This document shows positions 45,688 through 58,870 of a stretch of DNA of 64,000 nt, one piece after another. How positions within the stretch are numbered: the stretch's first letter is position 1; every line of letters starts with the position of its first letter. The stretch spans positions 29,052,428 to 29,116,427 of the forward strand of contig NC_084803.1 of the NCBI RefSeq assembly GCF_963583255.1, read 5' to 3'. The position numbers and the translations under genes are program-made. A model generated the notes under the pieces. It did not search any database. It was not told the DNA's origin and was given only the letters and a program-made list of their open reading frames with translations. Source of the stretch: Pyrus communis. Taxonomy: Eukaryota; Streptophyta; Magnoliopsida; Rosales; Rosaceae.

Positions 45688-46359
45688 TCACAAAGGTTGT
45701 TTACGTGAAGCCCCACTACGAGGCGCAGAAGCGGAAGGCGCAGAAGCGGGAGGCATAGAAGCGGGAGGCATCGGAGCGGAAGCCATCGGAGCGGGAGGCA
45801 TCGGAGCTAGAGCATTCCAGGCCTCAATACTTGGCCAAGCGCTGGATGACCCAGGAAAAAGGTGCCTCTGGAGATAAGACGCAAGCCTTTGACGGTCACT
45901 GTGAATTCGACCCTCAGATTCTTGCAGCTCATCAAGCTTCCTCTTCATCCCCGACGAATAGTTATTTGCAAGCACATGCAAACTTCTATTCTCGTACTTA
46001 AGCTGCTGGATCTCTTGCTTAAGTCTTTCCACCTCTGCCATCAACGATTCCACCTGACGGGAGCGGGCAAGCAGGCGTAGGCCCATGTTGGACACAGAGC
46101 TCGCACACTGAACACTAAGCGCGAGGGACTCTTGAACGGCCAACTCATCGGACCGTCCTGACAGCAGCCTACTATCTTTTGGAGTGAGGAGGTTTTTAGC
46201 TACTATTGTAGCTGTTGTGGCGTCCTGCATCACAGAGTCTTCACCTGAAAGAGGACCGTTAGAAGATAAAAAAGAAGGGCGCCATACATTACCTTGACGG
46301 GGCGCAACCGGATCGCTGCTGAGACTCAAATCTAAGCTAAGGTTCGATGAGTTTGCCAT
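45688..46359 (-). CDS. Antisense accessory ORF of F (223 aa)
   Basis: The ATG at 46359 gives MANSSNLSLDLSLSSD. Same layout as in B and C: Ser/Leu-rich start, coiled-coil segment (VESLMAEVERLKQEIQQL to SEGRI) and a Pro/Ala/Met/Ser tail ending SRKQPL. It opposes the gag-like ORF. Differences from B and C are scattered substitutions plus tail-length changes, with no stop or frameshift. Confidence 0.7.
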   Translation of the reverse strand: MANSSNLSLDLSLSSDPVAPRQGNVWRPSFLSSNGPLSGEDSVMQDATTATIVAKNLLTPKDSRLLSGRSDELAVQESLALSVQCASSVSNMGLRLLARSRQVESLMAEVERLKQEIQQLKYENRSLHVLANNYSSGMKRKLDELQESEGRIHSDRQRLASYLQRHLFPGSSSAWPSIEAWNALAPMPPAPMASAPMPPASMPPASAPSASAPRSGASRKQPL

Positions 46360-47285
46360 TTTTTTCAAAAGTGTTCAAAGAGAAGGGGTGGATGGAGTTA
46401 AAAATTTCACAAAAGGCCGGAGTCGAGTTTCAGGAATGGGAAATCTTCAGAGTGTGTTTGTTGTGGTGATCGATAGCTCAATAAAAAAGCCAAGGCGACG
46501 CGTCCACCGATTCAAAAAGCCGGAATTTCCGGCGTAATTTAGGCGACGCGTTCTTGGCTTTTCAGAAGACGCGTTCAACTTTGGCAAAAGATTTCTGACA
46601 AAGCTGAAAGCACGTGGAGGCCATCATCGCAACTACACATCTTTAGCCGACAAGCGCAAAGTTCGGCGACGCTTTCTCTGCTTTTCAGAAGACGCGTGCA
46701 GCTTTGTCAAAAGGAGGGGCGTCGTTCAGAAATCGAAGGGGCGCCTGCTCAGAAATCGAAGAGGCGTATTCAAAGATCGAAGAGGCGCCACTATTTCAAA
46801 AAGCCGGAATTGCGGGATCAAAACGTTTGTCGACAAGGGTAAAAAGTACCACCACTTGATATTATCTCTATATATGTCGACCTTCATCTTTTATGGCAGG
46901 GCAAACCTGAAGAAAATGCCCAACTCTCCCTCACCTCTGAGGGCGCACTCCCAGCAAGGCCTTTCAAAATACTCAATTCTTTCTTCTTCCCCAAAGATGA
47001 TACCAGATGCCTGGAGTACATATGACCCAGGAGGAAACGGCGGATTGAAGCATGTGCTGATTCATCCACCGCTTCTTCAAAGCAAAGGTATCTCATATCA
47101 TCAAGGTCAAAAGCAAAAGTATCTCATATCATGCTCTTTCCCTGTCTTTTTCTTTGTCCTTGTTCTTACTCGCATGGCAAAGTAAAAGAAGCAATCAGCC
47201 GGCACTTGGAGTCAATCTTCCGATCTGGAGCCAACTGCCTGGAATCTATTCCTGATTGCTTACCTAGCGTTGCTCTCGAGTAGTC
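46360..47285 (-). promoter_or_regulatory. Promoter-like region of the antisense ORF in F
   Basis: On the minus strand this carries the same modules as in C: the AAGCAATCAG/CTGATTGCTT inverted repeat (about 47190-47262), GATATGAGATAC duplication, CTTCGATTTCTGA-type units (about 46730-46770), and GACGCGT and GCGTCGCC motifs. The CACGTG near 46612 is kept, and the TATA is changed to TTTATTGAG. Confidence 0.5.
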
Positions 47286-48720
47286 ATCTTCAACGGTTGA
47301 TACACTTCCGGAGAAGGGACCACTTCTGCAAAGGGGAGCGAGTAAGGCAAGTGAAAATGATACATTGAAGCATGTGGAGACAAACATAGGCTGAGTTATC
47401 CTCCAACCCTTTTCAATACGAATTGGAAAGATTGAACAAAGAAACAGACCAAAAGGGTAAGCTCAGACCTTCGGGGGAGACCAAAAGAACCATCCTGCTG
47501 CCCAGTTCAAGAAGTAGCACAAAGGAAAATCAACAATGGGCAGAAACCAGTTCAAGAGTAAGCCTGTGGAATCATCAAGATCAAGCCTCAATGCAATCAA
47601 CAAAGAGAAGAGGGAATTTACACTCCATAACCAGATTTGCGTCCCTAAACTCTTCTCTTTGTTAATTACATTCTGCCATGTTTAGTATGTTTAGTTGTTG
47701 TTTGTGTGATTACTTATGTTTTGTGTGAATCTATGCTTAAAACATTGAGGACAATGTTTGATTTAAATGTGGGGGGGTAACTAATGTTGTTAATGCAAAT
47801 TCGTGGGATTTTATCACCCATAACTTCAAATGTTGTTCCTTGCTGTTTTAAGGTGTTTTTAAGTTGTTTTAGAGTGTTTTAGTATGTTTTGTTTTTATAA
47901 CTCCGAAAAGCACATAAAAATTTGAAAAATTGTTTTGAAAAGCCTAAAAAGAGTGTTTTGAGTCGTTTTTGTGAGTTTGTGTCTTAGGGTACCTTCCAAC
48001 ACAATGATAAGGATTTGGTTTGTAATTGCATGACTGTTAAAAAGAGTTATAAACATAGAGAAAAGTTTGATTTACTCTTGGTTTATGCTTAGTTATGGTT
48101 ATAATGTATGACTTCACATGCAATCATAAAAGAAAAATTCGTTTTTGTAACATGCTTGAAGGAAGGAACTCAAACAAACGCTACAACCCTGTGAGACTCG
48201 AGCCATTACCTTCTTTGGAGAGTTATTTTCTGTGATTCTTTGTTTTCTAAAGTTGTTGAATGATCTCATTATTCCTTGCTTGGTTGCTACTTAGAATGCA
48301 ATTGTATCATGATAGAACTAAATGCTAGAACTTATATCCGTTTCATTCAAAGCATGATATTGAGTTGCATAACATATATCAAGATGAAGTTGTGTAGTTG
48401 CCACCATAGCCAAATAGCCTTACTTCCCATATTTCGTATATATTGTAAGTCTTAACACCGTTGAGCCTCGTTTAACCTATTTTTTGCTAACCATATCACC
48501 CCTTACCTAGCCTAGATTAGGACCATCCGTACCCTTGTTCTTAAAAGATAGTGAGCATGACTTAAATGAATTCCTTTTGAGTACATTTTGCAAGAAAATG
48601 AGTGTGGGGGAGTAAAAGTTTGTTCTTAAGTTTGTATGTTTTGAGAGTCAAAAGAAAAGAAGAAAAAAAAAAATTTGTGAAAAACATATGAAAAAGAAAA
48701 AAAAGAGAAAAGAAAGAAAG

Positions 48721-48753
<33 letters not shown>

Positions 48754-49452
48754 TTGTTCCCCCTTGTTGTTCAAAAGTTGAGTTTTCATTCAAAAGTGAA
48801 TTCTACGTTAATTCAAATGCTTTGCTCGCTATTTCTTTAAGAACCTTTGTTTTCCATATACCTTCTTTGTTAGCCAAACACCTTTAGCCCCGTTACACCC
48901 CTTTGACTTCTATCTTGATCGTTATGTGTTCAATAATGTGGAGTTTGAAATTGATATGAGCTTATGAAATCACTGGTTCTCATTCTAAGTAGTAGCATTC
49001 CATTCATGAGATCATATTCATGTCATTATCGTAAATCCAGAAAATGCTTTCCTTGTTATAACATATGTGAGTGTTCGTCTACATGTTTACATCAATCTTC
49101 TCACATATAACTAGTGTAGGGTGTGTAGTCAGAAAATCTGTGTGAAAAACGAGTGCATATCTTGTAAGGATTTGAGCAATTTCTCTAAGGCATGTTACTA
49201 CATTCAAAACATGGTTTTAAATGCTTAATTGTGAACTAGTATATGGTGACTATGATTAAGAATGTACTTAAGTGTGAAGATGACTAAAATCTGTGGGAAT
49301 GATGATTTTTAACGTGTCATGTGCATTGGAAATCCCTAAGACGGTTGTTGGAAGGTTTAGGTTGTGTTTTACTTGTTTTGTTTCGTTTGGTTTTGTTTTG
49401 TTTTTCTTTCTGTTTTGCTCGAGGACTAGCAAAAGATAAGTGTGGGGGTATT
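47286..49452 (+). mobile_element. 3' internal region of F
   Basis: Contains the ERLNKETD-type frame (47423-47665), the hairpin with internal polypurine motif (47740-47777), a second polypurine motif (48601-48610), a purine tract with an A run of about 30 (48651-48750), and the final polypurine tract AAGTGTGGGGGTATT (49438-49452). Collinear with 1-2175 of E. Confidence 0.82.
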
Positions 49453-52050
49453 TGATAGGAGCATATTCATGCGACTTAAATGGCTTGTTCTCGTGCATTT
49501 ACGTTATGTTTCTCTAGTTATTTTAGTCCTTTATGCTTTTTTTGTGTGTTTTCAGGTTCTAAGGGCAAGGTATGCAAAAGGATGCCTTTTGGAGCCTTTT
49601 GGAGCAAATTAGAGATTGGAATGGATATCATATGCTTGGAGCCAAGAGGATGGACGAAATTAAAGACTTGAAGTAGGAAAGTTAAATCCTAAAAGACCTC
49701 ATGTTTAAGCATCATTGAAGACTCCTACGCATTTTAGAACACAAAAACAACATTCCTTGCAACCTTAGGACATTGTCGTGTGTTTCCTAGTGTCTCCCTT
49801 CCTTGCCATGCAAGGAAGGGCTTTGTTCCCTATTTTAAACACTTAAAGCATTCATTTATCATATCATTCACTTATTATAAGCATTCACTTATCATATCAT
49901 TCACTTATCAAACCATTCACTTATCACTTCCATTCACTTATCACTTATCACTTCCATTCACTTATCACTCACCACATATCATTCATTTATCACTTAACAT
50001 ATCATTCATTTATCACTTAACATATCATACACTTATCATAATCATTCACTTATACACTTATCATAATCATTCACTTATTCTTTCATCATTCAACCACCAA
50101 TTCAACACATGCATTTCAAACCTTTCAACACCCTTTAATCATCTCCCTTTAAGTTATGATTTTATTTCCTAACCCTACATGCATTATTTATTAGCATCTT
50201 CACATGCATTCACACACACTTCACACAAACAAACAACTCAAAACCGTGAGCTCCCATTCCCTTATGCCATTTTCAGATTTCCACCCACTAACCTAGTCAT
50301 CAACACATGCATTCCCTTCACATTCACCCACATGCACTCCCACTCTTTAATCATATGCACTCCCATCATAATTCCACCACCAATTCAGCCACAAAACATT
50401 ATCATTGCACCACATTCAACCACTCCACATCCTTCACCAAGAAACCATTCAACACACACATGCATCCTGAAATTCTTTGTCATGCAATCACATGCATTTC
50501 CCTTGACATTTTCAGCCATCACACTTCATCATTACACCACCATTCACTCTTTAACCCACACACACTTCACACAAACAACATTCACATGCATTCACATGCA
50601 TTTCCAACACAAAACACACTCAAAACCGTGGCCACCTTTGCATTTCAGGATTCCCATTTGCATTTTCAGATTTCCAGCTTTCCCTTTTATTTTCCAGCTT
50701 TCATTCTTCATCATTGCAGCCATTCCACATGCAATTCTCCATCATTCCTCCACACAAACACCTTAAACAAATAGCCATATACATCTCCACTCCTCCTATA
50801 AATACCCTTGCATTCCCATCATTCAAAACATCTCATTTCATACACAACACACCACAAACACTTCCATTCCTTCTCTTTACCGTGAGTCCCCCTTCCACTT
50901 CTCACTCCATTCCACACTTCCATCCCCCAAACCAATTATCCCTAGACCTTATGCTACAATAAAGAGGAAGAGAAGAGGGCCTAAACGTTCATACAATTCA
51001 AGTTTGAGTTGTTGGAATGTTTAGGCGTTTCTTTGATTTCAATGTTTAATTTCAATTCTCTTTGTTTTGTATGAGGAACTAAACCCCCCTTTAGCTAGGG
51101 GGTGATTCGAAATTATGTTTATGTTTGTAATATGATTTGATTACTTTTAATTACGTTTCATAAATTGTGAATTCAATTTGTTTAACTGTTTGATTGATAA
51201 CCTATTTATGTATGTTTATTAAGAATGAACGCTTAATTTTCATGCATGAATTTGACGCTAGAATATAAGTGAGTTTCACGTAATAGTTATGAACTTATAT
51301 TCACAAGTAGTGGAGGTTGCTTATAAACAATCGCGTTAAACAAATTCTTGGCACAAGTTTCATGCAATCATAGTAACGAATGCCTCGTCAACACTTATAG
51401 TTTTCATGATGCTTAATGATTCTTGCTTGTATCTCTATTATGCAATTCATGTAGGGAACTTGTGAGGAATGCTTTGGGTTGTCGTATGCAATCATCCAAT
51501 TCATTAACTTAAGGAAAACTTGACGGTTAATTTAAGCGGACCTAATTAACCCGGGGTGTTGAGAATTCATGGTTTATTGAAATGCAATTGGAAATCATTT
51601 TATTATGCAAGTGTAACATGTATGGAGATGAACCCCTTAGCTAGCCATACCATCCATTCATTTCCGTCAATTTCATATTTACAATTTGTTTTCTTTACAA
51701 TCTATCCATTTTAGTTTAAATTCGTCCAAAATCAATCCCCCCATATTTCGTTTAAGTCTTAGTCTTAATCTTTCTTATTTTTAGTTTTGAATTCTTCAAG
51801 TTTAGTATAGCATTTTAGTTTGTGTTTTTAAAAGCATTTTGAGTCTTTTGATTTGTTTTAGTGTTTTAAAGTTTAGTTTTACATTCTTTGAGTCTAGTTT
51901 AGTGTTTTATATTATGTTTTTACGTTTTTAAGTCAAATCCAAGTGATTAACAATCCCTCCTAATCCCCGGTCCAGAACGATCCCTACTTGCACCTATACT
52001 ACAACTGAAAAAAAGAGGGTTTAATTTGTGTGCGTATAAACCACCCATCA
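49453..52050 (+). repeat. 3' LTR of F
   Basis: 2598 bp, matching 41473-44070 at a constant offset. Ends CCACCCATCA before TSD CCTCC and the last 84 bp of D. Confidence 0.93.
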
Positions 52051-52139
52051 CCTCCTAATCCCCGGTCCAGAACGATCCCTACTTATACTTATACTACAAA
52101 AAAGAGGGTTTAATTTGTGCGCGTATAAAACTCGCATCA

Positions 52140-53701
52140 GCCGTCCTACCTTGTCTCCTAACCGTCATTAGCCATCCTACCTTGTCTCCTAGCCGTCCTA
52201 CCTTGTCTCCTAGCCGTCCTATCTTGTCTCCTACCTTGTCCAAGCTACACACATATATCCTTTAAGTGTTTCATGTATAGAATTTCTGGTACAAAAAACC
52301 TTTTGGTTTCAACTAAGTTCAAAACCTTTCCTAGCCCTATAAATAAGGCTTTGCAGCAAGGCACTTGGGGGGATCACTCATTCACCCAATTTTCGTCCAT
52401 TCATCTAGCCACACCACTCTACACATCCTAAAATCCTAGAAACACAATTCCAGCCAAACACTACACCTTGTCGTGCCTATCCTCCATCCAATTCCATAAT
52501 CCCTGATCCTAAAACACATCCCAACCATCTCATCCACCTTTGTGTCGTAGCAAGGAGAAAGAAGGAAGGACTCTTGGATGCTCAAGCTTCGTCGTTGGTG
52601 CATTCTAGGTGTAATTCGTTTTATGATTTCAATGTTTAATTTATTTTCCTTTCATTTTGCTATGAACATGAGTGGCTAAACCCCTATTGGTTAGGGGTGA
52701 TTTCGAAGCCATAACTATGTGTGCAAGTTGATTTGATAAATTCCAGTTATGAGTTCTTGAATCGTGAATGCATTTGGCTTAACTGTGCGAGTAATAACGT
52801 ATTTGTGTTTGTTAATTAGGGGTCAACACTTAATTGGCTTGCATGAATATGATGCTAGAATATAAGTTTGTTTCACATAATTGTCACACACTTATATTCA
52901 CAAGTAGTGAAGATTGCTAGTCACAATCGCGTTAAGTTCAATTCCTAGCATAAGTGTCATGATGTCATAGTCACAAGTGCTTTGTCAATGCTTATAGTTT
53001 TCATTGAACGTAATGATCTTTGATTGTATCTTTATTATGATGTCATGTAAGGAACTTTTGAAGAATACTTTGGGTTGTCGTATGATGTCATCCAATTCAA
53101 TAACACAAGGAAAACTTGAGAATTAACTAAGTGATGTCACGGTTAATTTGGGGCATTGTCATTCATAATTCTATGAAGGAATAACTGGAAATCGAGTCAT
53201 TTGCATACTTGTCATGTGTGGAGAAAGAACCCCTAATTAGTCCATCATCCATTAAAAACCCCAAAAACGTTTCAAAATCAGTTTTACTTTGCAATCTGTT
53301 TTCTCAACTTTAATTTCATCCAAATCAAATCCCCCTTTACTTTAATGTCAAATTAGTTAGAAATCAATTTAGTTTGTGTTTTTAAGAGTCTTGAGTCAAG
53401 TTACAACTTAATTTCGTCCAAATTTGGGTTTGTGCTCAAAACTGCCCAGAAAGTGGTCTTTAGGCAGATTTGAGTGTGTTTGTGCTATTTTGAGTCTTTG
53501 GTTTGTCTTAGTGATTTAAAGTTTAGTTTTGCATTCTTTGAGTCTAGTATAGTGTTTTATATTGTGTTTTTACATTTTTGAGTCAAATCCAAGTGATTAA
53601 CAATCCCTCCTAATCCCCGGTCCAGAACGATCCCTACTTATACTTATACTACAATTGTCAAAAAGAGGGTTTAATTTGTGTGCTTAATATATTTTGCATC
53701 A
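52140..53701 (+). repeat. 5' LTR of A', second part (after D/F)
   Basis: After the GCCGT duplication the minisatellite resumes (52145-52245), followed by a TATA box (near 52340) and R-U5, ending TTTTGCATCA at 53701. The PBS starts at 53708. Confidence 0.9.
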
Positions 53702-55841
53702 AATTTTTGGCGCCGTTGCCGGGGATTAGCAACTTTGCTAATCCCTTGGATTGTTTTATTTTCGTTTGTTTTTATTTTATTCCAGATTCTTAATCTTGTT
53801 TTGTTTCTTGTTTTAGGTACTAGTTTATGACTCGGAGTTCTCATCCGATTCGTGAACATATCCTGGAGTGATTGGGTTCTTCGTCCGGCTGTACGACGTA
53901 AAAGCAAGCGCTACTTGGGAGGCAACCCATGCATTCAACAAAGGAAGACCTAGAAAGCACTCCAATTCCAGATTTGCGTTCCTAAACTCTTCTCTTTGTT
54001 GCTATTTCGTTTCTGCCATGTTAGGTTGTTTAGTTGTTGTTTTGTTTGTTTGTTTGTTAATTGTGTGAGTCTATGCTTGAAACATTGAGGACAATGTTTG
54101 ATTTAAGTGTGGGGGGGGTAAACAAGTGTTTTTGTATGATTTTACATGATTTTCGTGGGATTTTATCACCTATAACTTATAATGTTGTTTCTCACTGTTT
54201 TTAAGTGTTTTTAGTGTGTTTTGAAGTGTTTTTATGTGTTTGGATCAGAAAATCCGAAAATTTACAAAAAAAAAAAAAAAAAAATTGCAAAAGAGTTTTG
54301 AAAAACCCCAAAAAGAGTTGTTTTAAAGTTGTTTTTGTGTGTTTGTTTGGGTCTTAGGTCACCTTCCAACACAATGATGAGGATTTGGTTTTAAATTACA
54401 TGACTATTAAAGAATGTTGTAAACATGGCTGGAAGTTGATTTATGCTTTGGTTTATGCTTGGTTATGGTTATAGCTTATGAATTCACATATTACAAAGAG
54501 AAAATCTATTTTTGTAACATGCTTGAACGAAGGAACTTAAACTAAAACTACATCCTTGTGAGACTTGAGCCTATAACGTTCTTTGGAGAGTATAAATCTG
54601 TGATTTCTTGTTTTCTAAAGTCGTTGCATGATCTCATCATTCTTTACTTGGTTGCTACTTGGAATGCATTTCATTGTAGTTCCAAATACTAGAACTCATG
54701 CCCAATTCATTCAAAGCATGATATTGATTGCATAACATACAATAAGATGAAGTTGTTAGTCAAGCCAAAGCCAAAAAGCCTATCCCTTTTCACATGTATT
54801 GTAGGATTACACCTTTTGAGCCTTTTCAAGCTTATTTTCTTTGTTAACCACATTATCCTCACCTAGCCTAGATTAGGACTTTCCATACCCTTGTTCTTAA
54901 AGGATAGTGAAGCATGACTTAGAATGAACTCCTTTTGATCAATATATTGCAGAAAATAAGTGTGGGGGAAGATAATAGGGCACGGCCAAAGAATGAAATA
55001 AAGAAAAAAGAAAAAAATTCGTGGAAAAATAAAAAAAAGAAAATAGAAAAGTGTTGAAAAGAAAGAAAAAGAGTTGAAAAATAAGTGAGAATGATCTCAC
55101 AAGTATTGGTTATTGAAGGAAGGGTCCAAAAGAGTGAATTTGACCCTAGTTGTTGCATGAATCTTCCCTTGTGTTTAAAAGTTGATTTCTGCCATTAAAA
55201 GTGAGTTTAAGTGTCAATTTCATTACTTTGCTTCCTATTACTTTAAGAAACTTTGTTTTACTTTACCTTTCTTTGTTAAACCATTACCCTTAGCCCCGTG
55301 ACAACCCTCAACTTCTATCTTGATGTTATGTGTTCAATTTGTGGAGTTTGAATTTGGTATGAGCATATGGAATCATTGGTTCTCGCATCTAAGTAGTAGC
55401 ATTCCATTCATGAGATCATATCTAAACATGCCTATTAACTCCGGAAATTGCGTTCTTTGTGATACATATATGTGAGCATTCGTTTTTATATCTACATCAA
55501 TTCTCTCACATATAACTAGTATAGGGTGTGTAGTTAGAAAATCTGAGTGAAAATAGAGTGCAAATCTATTAAGGATAGAAGGAATTCTCTAAGGCATGTT
55601 ACTGCATTCAAAACATTGTTTTAATTGGTTAATTGTGAACTAGTAAGTAGTGACTATGATTAAGCATGTGCTTAAGTGTTAAATTGACTCAAATCTGTGG
55701 GAATGATAATCTTTAACATGTCATGTGCATTGGAAATCCCTGAGGCAAACGTTGGAAGGTTTAGATTATGTTTGTTTGTTTTGTCTTGTTTTATTTCTTT
55801 GTTTTGCTCGAGGACTAGCAAAAGCTAAGTGTGGGGGAATT
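53702..55841 (+). mobile_element. Internal region of A' (coding region deleted)
   Basis: PBS 53708-53725, hairpin, 14-codon gag remnant (53827-53871), pol 3' end sequence, hairpin plus polypurine motif (54080-54118), second polypurine motif and purine tract (about 54957-55080), and the final polypurine tract before 55842. Same deletion junction as in A. Confidence 0.85.
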
Positions 55842-57948
55842 TGATAGGAGCATTTTTATGCGACTTAATTGGCTTGTTCTCATGCATTTATGTTGTTTTT
55901 CCTTAGTTAGTTTAAGTGTTTAAAGTCATTTTCGTGCAATTTCAGGTTTTAGTGTCAAAGTATGCAAAAAGAAGCAATTTGGAGCATTCTAGAGCATTTT
56001 TGGGCCAAGATTGGATAGTGCAAGCATGGAGGCATGAGGATGGACGAATTTGAAGGCTTGAATTCAGTTAGGGAGCTGCAAGGGGGCCTAAAAAAACATT
56101 ATTTCTAGAAGGCTTTATCTATTCACACATGGTGCCTAATTTCTAGCTTGTCTCCTAGCCGTCCTAGCTTGTCACTAGCCGTCCTAGCTTGTCTCCTAGC
56201 CGGCCTAGCTTGTCGGTAGGACGCCGTCGTAGCTTGTCACTAGCCGTCCTACCTTGTCTACTAGCCGTCCTAGCTTGTCACTAGCCGTCCTACCTTGTCT
56301 CCTAGCCGTCCTAGCTTGTCTCCTAGCCGTCCTAGCTTGTCACTAGCCGTCCTACCTTGTCACTAGCCGTCCTACCTTGTCTCCTAGCCGTCACTAGCCG
56401 TCCTACCTTGTCTCCTAGCCGTCCTACCTTGTCTCCTAGCCGTCCTACCTTGTCTCCTAGCCGTCCTATCTTGTCTCCTACCTTGTCCAAGCTACACACA
56501 TATATCCTTTAAGTGTTTCATGTATAGAATTTCTGGTACAAAAAACCTTTTGGTTTCAACTAAGTTCAAAACCTTTCCTAGCCCTATAAATAAGGCTTTG
56601 CAGCAAGGCACTTGGGGGGATCACTCATTCACCCAATTTTCGTCCATTCATCTAGCCACACCACTCTACACATCCTAAAATCCTAGAAACACAATTCCAG
56701 CCAAACACTACACCTTGTCGTGCCTATCCTCCATCCAATTCCATAATCCCTGATCCTAAAAGACATCCCAACCATCCCATCCACCTTTGAGCCGTAGCAA
56801 GGAGAAAGAAGGAAGGACTCTTGGATGCTCAAGCTTCGTCGTTGGTGCATTCTAGGTGTAATTCGTTTTATGATTTCAATGTTTAATTTATTTTCCTTTC
56901 ATTTTGCTATGAACATGAGTGGCTAAACCCCTATTGGTTAGGGGTGATTTCGAAGCCATAACTATGTGTGCAAGTTGATTTGATAAATTCCAGTTATGAG
57001 TTCTTGAATCGTGAATGCAATTGGCTTAACTGTGCGAGTAATAACGTATTTGTGTTTGTTAATTAGGGGTCGACACTTAATTGGCTTGCATGAATATGAT
57101 GCTAGAATATAAGTTTGTTTCACATAATTGTCACACACTTATATTCACAAGTAGTGAAGATTGCTAGTCACAATCGCGTTAAGTTCAATTCCTAGCATAA
57201 GTGTCATGATGTCATAGTCACAAGTGCTTTGTCAATGCTTATAGTTTTCATTGAACGTAATGATCTTTGATTGTATCTTTATTATGATGTCATGTAAGGA
57301 ACTTTTGAAGAATACTTTGGGTTGTCGTATGATGTCATCCAATTCAATAACACAAGGAAAACTTGAGAATTAACTAAGTGATGTCACGGTTAATTTGGGG
57401 CATTGTCATTCATAATTCTATGAAGGAATAACTGGAAATCGAGTCATTTGCATACTTGTCATGTGTGGAGAAAGAACCCCTAACTAGTCCATCATCCATT
57501 AAAAACCCCAAAAACGTTTCAAAATCAGTTTTACTTTGCAATCTGTTTTCTCAACTTTAATTTCATCCAAATCAAATCCCCCTTTACTTTAATGTCAAAT
57601 TAGTTAGAAATCAATTTAGTTTGTGTTTTTAAGAGTCTTGAGTCAAGTTACAACTTAATTTCGTCCAAATTTGGGTTTGTGCTCAAAACTGCCCAGAAAG
57701 TGGTCTTTAGGCAGATTTGAGTGTGTTTGTGCTATTTTGAGTCTTTGGTTTGTCTTAGTGATTTAAAGTTTAGTTTTGCATTCTTTGAGTCTAGTATAGT
57801 GTTTTATATTGTGTTTTTACGTTTTTGAGTCAAATCCAAGTGATTAACAATCCCTCCTAATCCCCGGTCCAGAACGATGCCTACTTATACTTATACTACA
57901 ATTGTCAAAAAGAGGGTTTAATTTGTGTGCTTAATATATTTTGCATCA
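55842..57948 (+). repeat. 3' LTR of A'
   Basis: 2107 bp, uninterrupted. The minisatellite at 56141-56490 has a different unit order from the other A LTRs. TATA near 56585. Ends TTTTGCATCA before TSD CTCGA. Confidence 0.9.
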
Positions 57949-57953
57949 CTCGA

Positions 57954-58870
57954 GAGCAACGCTAGGTAAGCAATCAGGAATAGATTCCAGGCAGTTGGCT
58001 CCAGATCGGAAGACTGACTCCAAGTGCCGGCTGATTGCTTCTTTTACTTTGCCATGCGAGTAAGAACAAGGACAAAGAAAAAGACAGGGAAAGAGCATGA
58101 TATGAGATACTTTTGCTTTTGACCTTGATGATATGAGATACCTTTGCTTTTGAAGAAGCGGTGAATAAATCAGCACATGTATTTGTTGTGTTGTTTCCTC
58201 CTGGGTCATCTGTACTCCAGGCATCTGGTATCATCTTTGGGGAAGACGAAAGAATTGAGTATTTCGAAAGGCTTTGCTGGGAGTGCGCCCTCAGAGGTGA
58301 GGGAGAGTTGGGCATTTTATTCAGGTTTGCCTTGCCATAAAAGACGAAAGTCGACATATATAGAGATAATATCAAGTGGTGGTACTGTTCTTTTACCCTT
58401 GTCGACAAATGTCTCTTCGATATCAGAACGACGCCTCTTTGATTTCTGAGCAGGCGCCCCTTCGATTTCTGAACGACGCCCCTTCGCTTTCTGAACGACA
58501 CGTGGTAGTGCAGATGCGGCTCCTTTTGACAAAGCTGCACGCGTTTTCTGAAAAGCAGAGAAAGCGTCGCCGAACTTTGCGCTTGTCGGCTAAAGACGTG
58601 TAGTTGCGATGATGGCCTCCACGTGTTTTCAGCTTTGTCAGAAATCTTTTGACAAAGTTGAACGCGTTTTCTGAAAAGCCGAGGGAGCGTCGCTTAACTT
58701 ACGCCGGAAAATCCGGCTCTTTGAATCGGTGGACGCGTCGCCTTGGCTTTTTATAGAGCTATCAATCACCGCCAACATACACACTCTGAAGAATTGCCCG
58801 TTCTTGAAAATCGACTCCGGCCCTTTGAAAATTTACTCCATCAACCCTTATTCTTGAACACCTTTGAAAA
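57954..58870 (+). promoter_or_regulatory. Promoter-like region of the antisense ORF in C, second copy
   Basis: Nearly identical to 31202-32118, with the same modules and the TATA-like TTTTATAG at 58749-58756, 115 nt before the ATG. Confidence 0.55.

Larger units (their letters stand above)
41473..52050 (+). mobile_element. Element F: young non-autonomous LTR retrotransposon
   Basis: 10578 bp. Both LTRs are 2598 bp (41473-44070, 49453-52050), with a constant offset of 7980. I noticed one difference (C at about 43888, A at 51868). TSD CCTCC lies at 41468-41472 and 52051-52055. Internal parts are a tRNA-Asp PBS (44076-44093), gag-like ORF (44246-45580), antisense ORF (45688-46359), 3' domain and polypurine tract (49438-49452). 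There is no protease, RT or integrase. Near-identical LTRs show that it moved recently, so it was mobilised in trans, plausibly by a B-type element. Confidence 0.93.
39554..52139 (+). mobile_element. Solo LTR D (interrupted by F)
   Basis: 39554-41472 and 52056-52139 together form one LTR of about 2.0 kb, from TGATAGGAGC to CTCGCATCA, without internal sequence of its own. It is flanked by GCCGT, so D was a full element reduced by LTR-LTR recombination. It contains AT-rich short repeats (39850-40115), a TATA box (40282-40289) and a partial duplication of the GTTCATACAATTCAAGT segment (40483 and 40600). Confidence 0.85.
38952..57948 (+). mobile_element. Element A': second copy of element A (split by D and F)
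   Basis: 5' LTR 38952-53701 (interrupted by D/F at 39554-52139), internal region 53702-55841, 3' LTR 55842-57948, TSD CTCGA at 38947-38951 and 57949-57953. Insertion site, orientation and TSD are identical to those of A, so it is a duplicate of the same insertion event. The small gag-start remnant (53827-53871), PBS (53708-53725) and 3' domain are retained. Confidence 0.9.
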
